64,000 nt of DNA from NCBI GenBank assembly GCA_964017145.1, contig OZ024847.1:1922001-1986000 (forward strand). Reading direction: 5' to 3'. This DNA is from Agrocybe praecox. Taxonomy: Eukaryota > Basidiomycota > Agaricomycetes > Agaricales > Agrocybaceae. The notes under the pieces were generated by a model. The model did not search any database. It worked only from the letters and a program-made list of their open reading frames with translations, and was not told the DNA's origin. Both the position numbers and the translations under genes were made by a program. Within the stretch, counting starts at the first letter, position 1. Each line of letters begins with the position of its first letter. Shown in pieces: positions 25,608-42,327 of the stretch.

Positions 25608-26920
25608 ATGCTTTCTGATGCATCTTCGAGGCTTGTATGTTTTTTCTCTCCCTTATGGATGGTTATACCTACTTACCATCGGTCACAGTTGTCATTGCCC
25701 CCCGAACTTATTCATCATATCGCCATGTTATGCTCCAGAAGTAGTCTCACGTCCTTAGCTCGAGCGCACTCTGCGTTTTTACTAGGGGCTGAGGAGGCGC
25801 TCTACCACACGATCGACTCGGCTCGATCTCTGGATACACTTTGTATCAATATAAAGAAAACGAAACTTGTCCGTCGTCTGATAATGTATCTCGATTGTCT
25901 CCCAACGCGGCAGAGTCAAGGGGAATGTCGACGGCACGTTCGGAACCTATCACAAGCACTGGTCACTATGAGCTCGTTAAACGAATTAAGGATAGGATTA
26001 TATAGTGAAGGTCGTGTGCATATTGGCTGGTCAAGTTGGTCAAGAGACCTAGAAAATATCTTGTGGTTAGCATGCAAACTACCAACTCCTCCAGCCCTTC
26101 TTTTTTACACTGAATCCGGGGCTGATAGCACTTATCTTCCAGTCAAGGAGAATTTAACGAGCTACGCGTGTTCCGATGCCACAGTCACGATTTTAATATC
26201 GCTCGAATCATAAAATCCCGACCGGAGTTGCAAGTCTTCTCCACTAATTTTCTCCCACCCACACTCTTCGAGTCATCAAGCAACCCAGAAATTGGGATAG
26301 GCCATTTCATTCCAATATTTTACACCCTGAAAAGAGCTAGACATGATCTGGAAGTCAACGATCTGGGAATATACCCCGCGTTATATTCTTCAGAACGCAT
26401 CGCAACGATGCATCGAGTCTTAAAAATGGCCTTCGATTCCGACCCAGGTATAGTCACCGATATTTTCCCAGTCACCCATCTATCTATACACCTCGTCGAT
26501 TCATCGTGGCTTTCGCGATCCGATGTGCGCTTACTTATCAAGAACCTCGCCAAGAACTTTAAGCTGATCAACCGACTGACGCTGATGTTCGAGCGTCTGT
26601 GCGAAACAGTGAGTCTGGCTTGTATTACGGTCAAAAAAAAAGAGATACCAAATATCCTGCAGGACGCAAATGACATGCAAGATATATTGATGTCCTTTCC
26701 GAAATTACAGAAATTGCAATTTGGTATCTGGCGCTGGGGGACACAGATAGAAATGCAAACCGGACCAGTGACTACTGGCGAAGACGACCGCAAGTCCCAG
26801 GTCAAGTCCTATCAAATCTTATGCCCGAGACTCAAAGCGGTCTTCTTCATCGACGGATCATTGGCAGAAAGAAATTATCGGGACATGACGTGGAGATACG
26901 AATCACCTGTAGACGCCTAG
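25608..26920 (+). CDS. F-box-like protein
   Basis: Probable substrate adaptor of an SCF ubiquitin ligase, by family; no partner is evident here. The ATG at 25608 gives MLSDASSRL, then an intron (GTATGT..CACAG) joins in frame to LSLPPELIHHIAMLCSRSS, a typical N-terminal F-box (LPxELIxxI). The next residues are LTSLARAHSAFLLGAEEALY, again F-box-like. The remainder resembles the long, poorly conserved, Leu-containing C-termini of mushroom F-box proteins. A frame change between about 26030 and 26150 implies a second intron ending CTTCCAG, after which the frame runs NELRVFRCHSHDFNIARIIK to the stop at 26918. The size is about 400 residues. The exact second donor is unresolved. Confidence 0.65.
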
Positions 26921-27326
26921 CTAAGTAGCTTGAAGAATCTTACTCCTTGGCCGATCGCCGTTAATGCATGTATGTACTTGAAGAAGCCTTTTCGTACTAG
27001 CAAGACAGATATTAACGTCTCAATTTTAGTTCAGAGGTGCTCTGAAAGGGAAACACGTTAATTCGGCACCAACAACTGCGATAAAACAGGGCTGGAAACC
27101 ATAGTGAACGACGAATTTAGGCCAATGAAAAAGAAAAGAACAGGATCAATGAAAGACGAGGGGTATATGGGTAGAGAAGACAAGGACTTCAAGAAAAAAA
27201 CCTGTAACTGACCGCATGGAGTGGAAAACGGCCGTCTTTAGACGGTCGGAGAGGCAAGGAGCGGAGAAAACGGGACCAAGACGCGTCATGTTTGGTACGG
27301 GAAGAAAGTTAGTAAATGTGAGTCTG

Positions 27327-27363
27327 AAGAGAAGGAGAAGGAGAAGGAGAAGGAGAAAGAGAC
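27327..27363 (+). repeat. Purine-only hexamer/trimer microsatellite
   Basis: The plus strand reads as imperfect repeats of GAGAAG (AGAGAAGGAGAAGGAGAAGG and onward) with no pyrimidine for about 37 bases. Such homopurine tracts are common in non-coding DNA; no function is implied. Confidence 0.7.
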
Positions 27364-28416
27364 TGAGGGGCGACATCCATAGTATCTATGGGCGTCGTCA
27401 AACATGCGCAAACAGGATGTGAGGCGGTAGACCGTAGCCTTACGTGGAGACAGCTAGATGTTTTGGGATCTTTTTCGTGGTGAAGAGTCATTGAATTTGT
27501 TCGTCCATCGCAGAGTACCGGCAAAAGCAGTGAGCAGGAAGGCCGAACACTGTCAAGTAATACCAGGCTTAATTTGGTTTATTATTCCCATGACATTCAC
27601 TAAACACATTGGGATCCTTCTTCAACTCCTAGGCTCGTGACCAGCCGCAGAATGAGATATTGCGAAGTGATACTATCACGTAAAACGGTGTGCAAAAGTT
27701 TCGGGAGTTGCAAAATCAGGTCTACAGACATTAGTTTTGTCTCTTTTGCTCTGTAAATTTTCATCTGAGTAGCGTAGCATGTCTTTATTTTGATTATGCA
27801 AAAATTTCAGCTGCAGCTATATTCAATGTGGCATACCACGGTCATCAAATGTGAAAATATGATTCATTTTCTGTAAAACATTATTTACAGTAGCAAATCT
27901 TTTTCATATAACTTCATATTTTGTTACATGTTTACCAAAGTATATTTAAATCTACATGCCAAATTTCAAGGCGAAATACGGTGAGGGTGCAATGATATAA
28001 GGCAGCGGAATTCGAGAGTGACAATTTGCCATCACGCATGTCCCATTTTGAACTCCGCCCTAAATACAGTGAGGCATCAACGATTTCTGTGCTCCGCCTG
28101 AAATGAAAAGCAACTGTCAAAAGCGTTCTGCCGTGCAGTGCCATGGTGACAGGCCGTGACAGATTTTGCAACTCCTGAAATGCAGAAATATGTCAGACGC
28201 GGAATTGCTCCGGGGCCACTCATTCTCACTTTTTGACAAATAAAAAGGCATATCCATGTGCCTTATATGCTTATCTATTTTTGTTGAAAAAATCAGAGTC
28301 CCCTCGCAAGTATAACTTCCATAAATGTTAGATCTTTCAAAAAACTGTTGAAATTTTTTGCAACTCTGCTAACGTGATAGTAGAGAATCTCGATTCTCCG
28401 CCTGGTGGAAGTTGAA

Positions 28417-28487
28417 CTGAGTTTAAAAAGGGGGTCTACCGCTCATGATCGCCATCAGCTCATGTAATCATCTCCGTTTGGATAAAG
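28417..28487 (+). repeat. Left arm of a 71-bp inverted repeat
   Basis: This stretch (CTGAGTTTAAAAAGGGGGTC at its start, TCCGTTTGGATAAAGG at its end) matches the reverse complement of 28896-28966 over its whole length with about ten mismatches. The arms are about 410 bp apart. Confidence 0.85.
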
Positions 28488-28895
28488 GATGTTTGGGGAT
28501 ACCTGAAGACAGTTTTCCGCCATTTATGGCAGGAGTGAAAGGGAAGTAAAATCATCCACAACGTCCTGTCGGTCATTGCTATAATCCTGAACATTATTTT
28601 CAAGCAGAAAATTTATTCGTTAAACTAACAAAACATATCCTTGGTGTAGACGTTGATCTTCCACCTGGGCCCATAGACAAGTGGCAGCGTTCCTCTCAGG
28701 TTCTTGTTTGACTCTTGTGCATTGAGTTTGCAGCTATCAAGGACATATTGATACAAAGGACAACACTAACAAGACCCGTCTATGATAAAAAGATGATTTC
28801 GAGTCTTTGACCCACATATTCAATTGTATACTCCTCGTGAGTAGATAATAGATATGTTTTGAGAGAAAACATAATTGCTGAACACCTAAATAGGT

Positions 28896-28966
28896 TTTTA
28901 TCCAAACGGAAATAATTGCATGAGCTGATGGCGATCATAAGCGGTGGACCCCCCTTTTAAATTCAG
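28896..28966 (-). repeat. Right arm of a 71-bp inverted repeat, in the P450 promoter
   Basis: Inverted partner of 28417-28487. Shared blocks include GATCGCCATCAGCTCATG and CCGTTTGGATAAA when read on the minus strand. It ends about 135 bp before the P450 start codon and just upstream of a TATA-like box. Confidence 0.85.
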
Positions 28967-29004
28967 CTGGACAGGTCGGTATATCAAGGTTCTGCATCGA
29001 CACC

Positions 29005-29012
29005 TTATATAA
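29005..29012 (+). promoter_or_regulatory. TATA-box-like element of the P450 gene
   Basis: TTATATAA lies 92 nt upstream of the ATG at 29104, in an otherwise mixed sequence. Assigned from resemblance and spacing only. Confidence 0.45.
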
Positions 29013-29103
29013 CGGGCTGTCTTGAACCATAACATGATAAACAGCGTGTGTTTAAGCTTGGCTCTGAATCCCCTCTTCCAACAACCATCATAAACCGAAC
29101 GAA

Positions 29104-31186
29104 ATGCCTGTGCCCAATTCTTGGGATCTCGGGTTCGTTGTGTTGACTGCTGTAGTGGCATACACAATGGTTCGGATTGTACAAGGTAATAGAAAATTGA
29201 GACAGGGATTACCAACCCCACCTGGCCCTAAGCCTTGGCCGATTATTGGAAACCTATTGGATATGCCGCGAGAACAGGAATGGACAACGTTCTCAGAGTG
29301 GGCGAAAAGATATGGTGCGTTACTGCAGTTTGAAACTTGCTCGCAAAAAAATACCTGATGAGCCAGGAATCTACCTTTTAATTAGGCGATATAGTCTATG
29401 TTACTATTGCTGGCCATCCAATCCTTATTCTAAATACCGTCGAAGCAGTGACGGAGCTTCTCTTGGACAGATCATCCATGTACTCCGACAGACCTAGCTT
29501 ACCTCTCGTCGACCTGTTAGTATTTCGAACTACTGACCTGTGAGCATGTACGACTAATCTTGAACAATAGGCTGGGTCATCCTCAGTTCAATTTTACTTT
29601 TATGCAATATGGTAAACAACTGCAAGAACACCGAAAAGTATTCGCGAATGGATTCAAAAGATCCCAGCTCACTGCTTACTACGATACACAATATGCCACG
29701 ACTCTCTTTACTTTAAAAAATATGCGAGATGACCCCAATGATCATCTCAACCACTTCAGACTGTGAGCATTTCAAAATAACATGAGGAAATCCGACGATA
29801 CTAAAGCCATCGATGGGCGATAGACACGCTGGCAAGCTCATTATTTCCGCAACTTACGGCCTGGATATCAACTCATCCAGTGATCCTCTGATTCAGCAAG
29901 CTGAAGCTGCCTTGGCTGCTCTCAGTATTTCCCTTAGCCCTGTCATGTGGGTCGTGAATCCCGTACCAATTGGTAGGCTGCGCAATTCGTACTTTGTTCA
30001 TCGTCTTATGCAAACACATTGGCCGCTTAATCACAGTCGCTGCCCTACCTAAGTGGCTAGGGGGCCTAAATCTGGCCACATGGAAACAGGATTTGGACGA
30101 TATACAGCACGTACCTTTTAATAGAACAAAAGCCGAAATGGTATGCTGAACTTGTCCTCATTCTGCAAACTGATGATTAATACCGTGTGTCGTTTTATAG
30201 GCTGCCGGAATGGCCCCAGACTCATTCTCGTCTGGTTTACTACGAGAATTGGAAACGAGAGCGGACAAAAATCGCGATGAAGCTGAGACCCTGATACGCG
30301 ATTGTGAAGCCGTGGCTTATGGTGGCGCTTCTGACACTGTGAGTTCTTTTTTGTCATGGATCAACTTCAAACACTTCTCTCATGTACCGTAGACTGTATC
30401 AGCAGAATGCTCTTTTCTTTTGGCCATGCTTCTGTACCCAGAAGTACAGGAACGTGCTCAGAAAGAGATCGATTCCGTTATCGAACATGACCGTCTTCCT
30501 GACTTTGACGACAGGACTAAGCTCCCATACGTGAGTGCAATCATGAAGGAGACTCTAAGATGGCATAGCCCTGCACCGCAAGGTAGGACTTTTTCGTGTA
30601 TCCTCTGTAATAACGGTCGCTGTACATGTTTTTCATCACTTACTTTTCAGGTATCCCTCACAAATTGACGCGTGATGACGAGTATAAAGGCTTCCTTCTT
30701 CCTGCCGGATCATTGGTCATGATCAACATATGGTATGTGACAAAAGGCCTTTCGGAATGTATGATTTATAATCGGTATCTCTCTGATGATGTCGAGTTAT
30801 CATCGAAGGTAGAGCAAGCGTGGCGTATTGTCTTTGGTTTTGGGAAAAGGTGTAGTTCCTTGACCTAACTTCTTAATGCATAAGTATTTGATATTGATCG
30901 TGACGTACTTCTTTTTACCAGAGCATGTCCAGGTCAGGCATTCGCTGAAGACGCCCTGTGGCTGTTGATTGCGAGATTCCTCGCTGTATTCAGCGTACAC
31001 CACGATTCCGGTGGCTCTCCACCCACAATACCTGCGTTCGGTTCAGGTTCTTTATCGTAAGTTTCTTTTAAACTAGTTCGCTACCTTTTTCCTTACTAAA
31101 TTCAACCTTGCCATTTCAGACATCCAGTACCTTTTAAATGCGACATACGAATACGCTCTGCAGCTAGATCGTCTCTCCTAGATTAG
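29104..31186 (+). CDS. Cytochrome P450 monooxygenase, possibly non-functional
   Basis: ER-anchored haem-thiolate monooxygenase of the multicopy basidiomycete type. The N-terminal anchor (LGFVVLTAVVAYTMVRIV) is followed by the Pro-rich hinge PTPPGPKPWPIIGNLLDMP. Later exons give LLDRSSMYSDRPSLPLVDL (B-C region), QYGKQLQEHRKVF (C helix), an I-helix AYGGASDT with the conserved acidic-Thr pair, the ExxR motif in KETLRWHSPAPQ, and the haem loop FGFGKR-ACPGQAFAEDALW with the Cys ligand, split by an intron. Between NIW (about 30735) and RYLSDD (about 30775), the usual stretch leading to the PERF motif is replaced by 13 unrelated residues (YVTKGLSECMIYN). That DNA begins GTATGTG like an intron donor, so a deletion may have removed the acceptor and the start of the next exon. 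The stop is TAG at 31184. The fold may be compromised. Confidence 0.88.
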
Positions 31187-31650
31187 GGATCGACTCTATA
31201 TATTTGTTATATATGGATATTATTCTCCGAAATTGGACTGATGATTGGCTAGACGCTCTAATAATACTTGCAAACTATGTACTCCATAATATTTCTCTGT
31301 AGTATTCATTTTCTTATCTATATGCTTCTTTCAATGTCAATGGACGAATTAAGAATGTATTTATTCCTGTGGATCCGCTCTCAACTGGACAGTATAGTCG
31401 TATACAGTGTGCTCTTTCCTCTCAAGATTATCTTATCTATTATTCCTTCGACATCTAATCTTATCATTTATCTAGCCGCCTGGGGCCGAGTTCCGTGCCG
31501 CCCATTTTAACCGCCGCGTCCATGATCGCCAGCAGAAAGCATTTTTTCCTCCGGGTATTCATATCGATTATGACAATGTCATTCTTTTCCGCACGGTATG
31601 AGCCTGTAGCACCGACCACGACATAGACATCATAGAGGATTAGAGCCAAT
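31187..31650. other. Intergenic, no gene seen
   Basis: About 460 bp of AT-rich sequence between two plus-strand genes, P450 3' UTR and SET-gene promoter. No repeat or RNA gene was recognised. Confidence 0.5.
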
Positions 31651-32904
31651 ATGTCTTTGGCGCCTTACGATATTCTTACAACGCCGTACGGGGGGAGAGG
31701 CGCATTTGCACGCGGCGTTATACCCAAGGGATCCCCAGTCCTACTATGTTCAGCACCTTATGCGACCGTCATCTTCTGGAAGTTCAGGAGAGAGGTTTGT
31801 GCGACGTGTTTTGCATACGCATTCGAAAGCGGGAAGAGGAAATGGAGTATTAAACTGGGCGAGGACAGTCGAGGTGCTGGCGGAGCCTGGTTCTGCTCTG
31901 AAGAATGCAGAGACTTGTGCATACAGGAATATGAGCTCGTCCCTGGGCAAGGCATAGGCTGGTGGGCGGAGATCAACGGTGCTTTCGAGAGGATGCTTCT
32001 GCAGATGGGGAAGGACATAAAGCTCTCGTCAGACCCTTTCGAAGATATAACAGCTGCTGAGATCACTCCAGAATTTATCGACAAAGCGTGGAAGTTGGCC
32101 GAGCAGGCTCCTCTAGGTCGAGCATGGACTGAAGAGTTATCAGAGTATGAGCTGGACACAGCGCGATTCGTCCTCGATGGTCTGGTCAGGAAAGTGGTCG
32201 AAGAAGCAAACCCAATATTTCCATCTCTGGATTGCGTTGTCAAAGGCGCCCAGGGATTTTGTGTCAGCGCAGGGCGATGGGAAGATCTTCTGGAACTGCA
32301 GGACAATGAACTCGCGATGATGAAATCGAAACCATACACTCTTGCTTCTCGTACACGACTATACCGCTTTCTGCGCCACCTCGTGGCTTCATTACCTACA
32401 AGTAAGCGCACGATGCGTAGTGGGTCAGCGACACCCGAGGCAGCACCAATGCCTCTAATACGCATAGCGGACAGACTGAAGAGGTGTCTTTCGACATCCA
32501 CAGCAGCGAGAGCTCTCATGGCGCGAGATCACGGAAACGTCTTTGGAATTTGGGATATGACTCCGGAAGACGAAGGAAGTGAGATGCTAGGTTGGGGCGC
32601 ATATGTCTTTGGTTCTTATTTCAACCATGGTGAGCGATTGGTTATGACGGTTTATGGGCAAGAGTTGAATGATAATATTTTAGATTGCAACCCAAATCTA
32701 AAGAAAGACAGGGTGGGACGAGGGATCCAATTTTATGCTCTCAGAGATATCCTCCCCGGGGAGGAGCTGTGCATCAGTTACATCGACGAAAGTTGCCCAG
32801 ATGCCAAAGAGAGGAGTCGGCAACTACAACAAGACTGGTTTTTTGCATGTTATTGCTCGAAATGCAAGCGCGAACTGGAAGCAGTTTCCATATCTACTGC
32901 CTAA
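31651..32904 (+). CDS. SET-domain protein, SMYD-like
   Basis: Predicted lysine methyltransferase-like protein with a split SET domain. The N-terminal SET strand reads GGRGAFARGVIPKGSPVLL. It is interrupted by a Cys-rich zinc-binding segment (CATCFAYAF ... CSEECRDLCIQEYE), as in SMYD/MYND-SET proteins. A long helical middle follows, then the catalytic core YFNH-DCNPN and GEELCISYID, and a post-SET Cys cluster (CYCSKCKREL). The only intron is 32630-32683 (GTGAGC..TTTTAG, 54 nt). It has no in-frame stop and is a multiple of three, so an unspliced reading inserts 18 residues between NH and CNPN. Splicing restores the essential NHDCNPN motif and gives about 399 residues. Residues needed for S-adenosylmethionine binding appear intact; the methylation target is unknown. 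Confidence 0.87.
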   Translation: MSLAPYDILTTPYGGRGAFARGVIPKGSPVLLCSAPYATVIFWKFRREVCATCFAYAFESGKRKWSIKLGEDSRGAGGAWFCSEECRDLCIQEYELVPGQGIGWWAEINGAFERMLLQMGKDIKLSSDPFEDITAAEITPEFIDKAWKLAEQAPLGRAWTEELSEYELDTARFVLDGLVRKVVEEANPIFPSLDCVVKGAQGFCVSAGRWEDLLELQDNELAMMKSKPYTLASRTRLYRFLRHLVASLPTSKRTMRSGSATPEAAPMPLIRIADRLKRCLSTSTAARALMARDHGNVFGIWDMTPEDEGSEMLGWGAYVFGSYFNHGERLVMTVYGQELNDNILDCNPNLKKDRVGRGIQFYALRDILPGEELCISYIDESCPDAKERSRQLQQDWFFACYCSKCKRELEAVSISTA

Positions 32905-33720
32905 TTTTTTTTTAGAGAAGTATCTTCCAAGGACCTGTGGTTTGGGGTCATCTAATACGGGTTTATACGGCAGTTAATATATTTTGGGTTTTTCCTGTCT
33001 CGAGGTTCACATATTTCGTTTAAATTTCTATGACTGCGCATTGAGACGGTCAGGGAAAGCTTGCATGTGCCAAGATCCTTTTTTTCCCCTTGCGTTCTCT
33101 GGTCCACATCTTTGCTGTGTTATACACGTATTTGACGTTCAGCGCTAGCGCCGACACCCACGGAAATAGAGGATCCTTCCTTTAGGCTGCGTGTGGATGA
33201 ATTCGATGCTTGTCAACTCAAGTCGGAAGATTGCACAGATGAGTCTCGTCACCTCAAATTTGCGGGAACTACAGAGACATAATTTTCTAAATGTTGTTAC
33301 CAGTCTCCAACGGAGGTACAATATCCTACAACTTTTACTAGGTTTACTCGACATTCAAAAATTCGTAAATTCCCTCCGCTGTCATTTCGGGTCTCGGTCC
33401 AAATAGATGACTCAACTCAAGAGTCAAAAAACGGTTTGTGCCGAGCTTCCACATGCGCATCGTGTACGTGAGCACCGTAGTTGCTCAGTCCTCTATTTTT
33501 GACCACATATGTTACATACTCGGCGTTACTATAAGTACTCGGATATGGGAACCACATATGTTACATACCTGGCGTTACTATAAGTACTCGGATGTGGGAA
33601 TCTATTGGTTAGCTCTTCGACGCATTTCGACGTATTTCAAGTTCTTGCAAACCCCACTGACAGTCAGACTGAGGAGCTGACCTTCGTCGACGTCGCCCAG
33701 TTGCCTGGTGTTTGGTCTCG
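32905..33720. other. Intergenic region with a 49-bp tandem duplication
   Basis: About 0.8 kb upstream of the ABC transporter start. Apart from the tandem duplication at 33502-33599, annotated separately, no gene or RNA is evident. Confidence 0.55.
33502..33599 (+). repeat. Direct tandem duplication of 49 bp
   Basis: Two head-to-tail copies, 33502-33550 and 33551-33599, both beginning ACCACATATGTTACATAC and differing at only about three positions. They lie 120-220 bp upstream of the ABC transporter ATG. Confidence 0.92.
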
Positions 33721-39731
<6,011 letters not shown>

Positions 39732-41864
39732 GTGCCAACGATCAGATACCCTACATGGAGAAATACTACTCTAACTAATACAGGACACTCATCAATTCAC
39801 GCTCTTCAGGACTAAACAACAACCCACGCTCATTCTGAAAGCACATAAAGCACACATACCATCTAAGCGCTTACACGTCTCCCTCAACTCACCAATGGTA
39901 TAGGTATATCACAATGCGTTATACATGTAAACTATAATCAAATAATAAGTCCTCCCCTCCGTATAAAGGCCCCCTCTTCGAATGCTTCACATAAACGCGG
40001 CCCTACAGGATCTATCAGGATGAGTCCACAGTGCACACACGTAGCAAGTGTGCTTAGACAACCGCTCTTTCCGTCCCTATTCCGAGCAGAATCCACATTG
40101 CAGGCACGCACCCAGGCGCTATCTCGCGGGGTCACTTTTCATCGCATATTCATACGCTCGTGAGAACGACATGTACGAACACAGTTATATGACATGAAAG
40201 ATGTGGACCGGGATGAAATAAAAATAACATACGGAAGGCATATCTTTTGTCAGAATCCTATGTCATTACCACGCACATCTGTCTATCCGCACTACATCCG
40301 GGGGAAGAAGCGCCCGTTATATACAATCGGCTTGACTCGGACTTGATCCAAAAATAGAATTCTGTGGCCGCCTTGCATGAGTGGCTACAACCACAACGTG
40401 TATAACGCGTGTTTTGATAAGTCAATGATAAACCGGTAATCTGGCATTTATGTTTAATAAATTGTGTGTATGTGTGTGTGCCATGTTTTTTTTAAGTTGT
40501 GGGGCGCAAGCTAGATATGAGGCTAATGATTGGCCTTCCAAAAATTTCCCATATCAGTTCGACTTCTCAATGTGGGTGCTCGAGAAGGTGAAGGGCCAGT
40601 CGAAAACGTGTAATGTCGACATCACTGGTAGATATTATGTAGTAGATACACGCCACCCATGTGCGAATAGAATATCAGTTTCCGTAGTACAACAGTAGCA
40701 GCAGCAACAATAAGGGAAGTGCGCTTAGCCTAACGGAGGGATCATTTTCATGAAAAACTGGAGGACTCCTCCTGCGCTAACATCATAACATGAAGAAGCG
40801 GGGCTTCATAACTATTTTGGAGTTACTAGAAGTCTGAGGATAAGTCAACATGAAGTTAGGATCTTTCGGAAGAGACGTTCCTGGGATAGTGATACAACAT
40901 ATCCTATGAATACTCGGGAAGAACAAACTCAGAGATTTTGAAGGCAGGAAGTCCTACACGTCTCCGACAAACATCCATGACTGGTTTGCGGAACAGCAAG
41001 GGGTAAAATTAGACAGATTGTGCATGGCGCCTCTAGAATGTTATTAACCATACCTGGGCCCAAAGTAGAGGAAGAATAGATACGGCAGCCAAGAAGGAAC
41101 CACACATTCTTGTGCTAAATGTCCAAAAGACTGGCCACTTCCGGGCACGCGTCAAAACATACTTCAAAAAAAGGCATTGGGAGGTACATAATGCTGTTCT
41201 CCAGCCCATTTTTGGATATAAACAGACTCCTTGATCAGCGGTGAGAAGCCAAACCTGGGGAATTAAAGTTTTGAGAAGAATAGTTCTCGTTAATGCAACG
41301 TGGTTAACGCGCGGCAACGACGCGCCAGACGCAACACGAAGAACAGGCAATCATCACCGACAGGTTCAGGGGGCGTGCCCGACGACTTCAGTTTTGAAAC
41401 TGAACTTGAGCGAACCAGTTTGCTGCCGATATGCTGGTCCATGCATATGTCCACAGGTACACCGGAGAGGTAGTGTACCGAATGTAATATTATGGGTAGT
41501 TCCATTGCAAAACTGGCACGTCATATCGGCAAATCCACGGAGAAGGCAAGTTTGGCGCAGGACCACAAGGTAAACATATCTTCGATCGTCTTGCAGGAAT
41601 TGCCAGAGAGAACGGTGGGAGACTCGCAGCTTGAGCTTGGAACGTATATCTAGAGACCATCTCTCAAACACCAATTCCGGTAGAGCAATGTGGTATATAG
41701 TATGATGAGAAATACTTTTGGTACAAACGCGGAAAGAGCAGTGAACCCAAATACCAAGATGCAGCTCTGTGCCATGCCTTCCTACAAATAATTTAAACGC
41801 CCTCAAACATTTCGGAATTGCCAGACCTCCTGAAACCAACGCGGAATGGAAAGAAGCATTCAAA
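39732..41864. other. 2.1 kb region without a confident gene
   Basis: Between the ABC transporter and Sec61-beta. A plus-strand frame at 40450-40698 begins with a hydrophobic stretch (FNKLCVCVCAMFFLSCGAQA) that could pass for a signal peptide, but it is partly made of a TG dinucleotide repeat and has no relatives I recognise. Minus-strand frames around 40900-41560 show possible exons (for example MDVCRRRVGLPAFKISEF before a stop near 40913), but no consistent gene could be assembled. Confidence 0.45.
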
Positions 41865-42327
41865 TTACTTGGTGAATGCTCGGATGACCTTGGCCGAGAT
41901 GTGCAGGAAGAAAATGGACCCAATGAATGATAGTGATAGAACAAGGACAATGAAGGGGTCACTGAGAATAGAAAGATTAGTCGGCATCCCCCAAAGACCG
42001 TGAACAAACACATACACTCGGAGACCTGGGGAATCATCCGTATACAACTTGAGCATGGTGTTGGATGAACCACCGGCACCTGCTGCGCGAGATGAGTTGG
42101 GCCGTGAGACTGGTGCATTTCCTGCTGCACGTCGTCTGTTGCAAATATTAGATCCTTGTGCGTATGTTTCCGACTTGTACAATTATGCGTACCGAATTTG
42201 AGCACCTGGAGGTTTTGCAACTGCAGAGCCACGTCCAGCAGCTGGGGATTGGGGGGCATCAGAATCCGACTATATAACCGGTCCATAAGTTCAATTTTTC
42301 TTGAGACAACTCTGAAATACTGACCAT
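41865..42327 (-). CDS. SBH1: Sec61 translocon beta subunit
   Basis: Small tail-anchored subunit of the ER protein-conducting channel. Four exons assemble in frame. The ATG at 42327-42325 is alone in its coding exon, followed at once by an intron (GTCAGT..ATATAG). Next come SDSDAPQSPAAGRGSAVAKP and the following residues to QIR, an intron (GTACGC..CAACAG), then RRAAGNAPVSRPNSS and SSNTMLKLYTDDSPGLRV, an intron (GTATGT..TCTCAG), and DPFIVLVLSLSFIGSIFFLH with the end AKVIRAFTK at TAA (41865-41867). The product is 98 residues, matching the family in size. The TMLKLYTDDSPGL-DP signature before a single C-terminal membrane helix is diagnostic. A longer open frame that overlaps it (41366-42457, same strand) is a shadow created by read-through of these introns. 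Confidence 0.95.

Larger units (their letters stand above)
26921..29103. other. 2.2 kb gene-free, AT-rich intergenic region
   Basis: No open frame longer than about 80 codons has any protein character. Contents seen are a GAGAAG-type purine microsatellite at about 27327-27363 and two arms of a 71-bp inverted repeat (28417-28487 and 28896-28966), annotated separately. The second arm lies in the promoter of the downstream P450. Confidence 0.6.

Noticed and set aside
31758..32519. 253-codon frame antisense to the SET gene
   Set aside because: Shadow of the SET coding sequence, with no recognisable domain.
40450..40698. 82-codon plus-strand frame with a signal-peptide-like start
   Set aside because: The hydrophobic part derives from a TG/TGTG repeat; no relatives or splice partners were evident.
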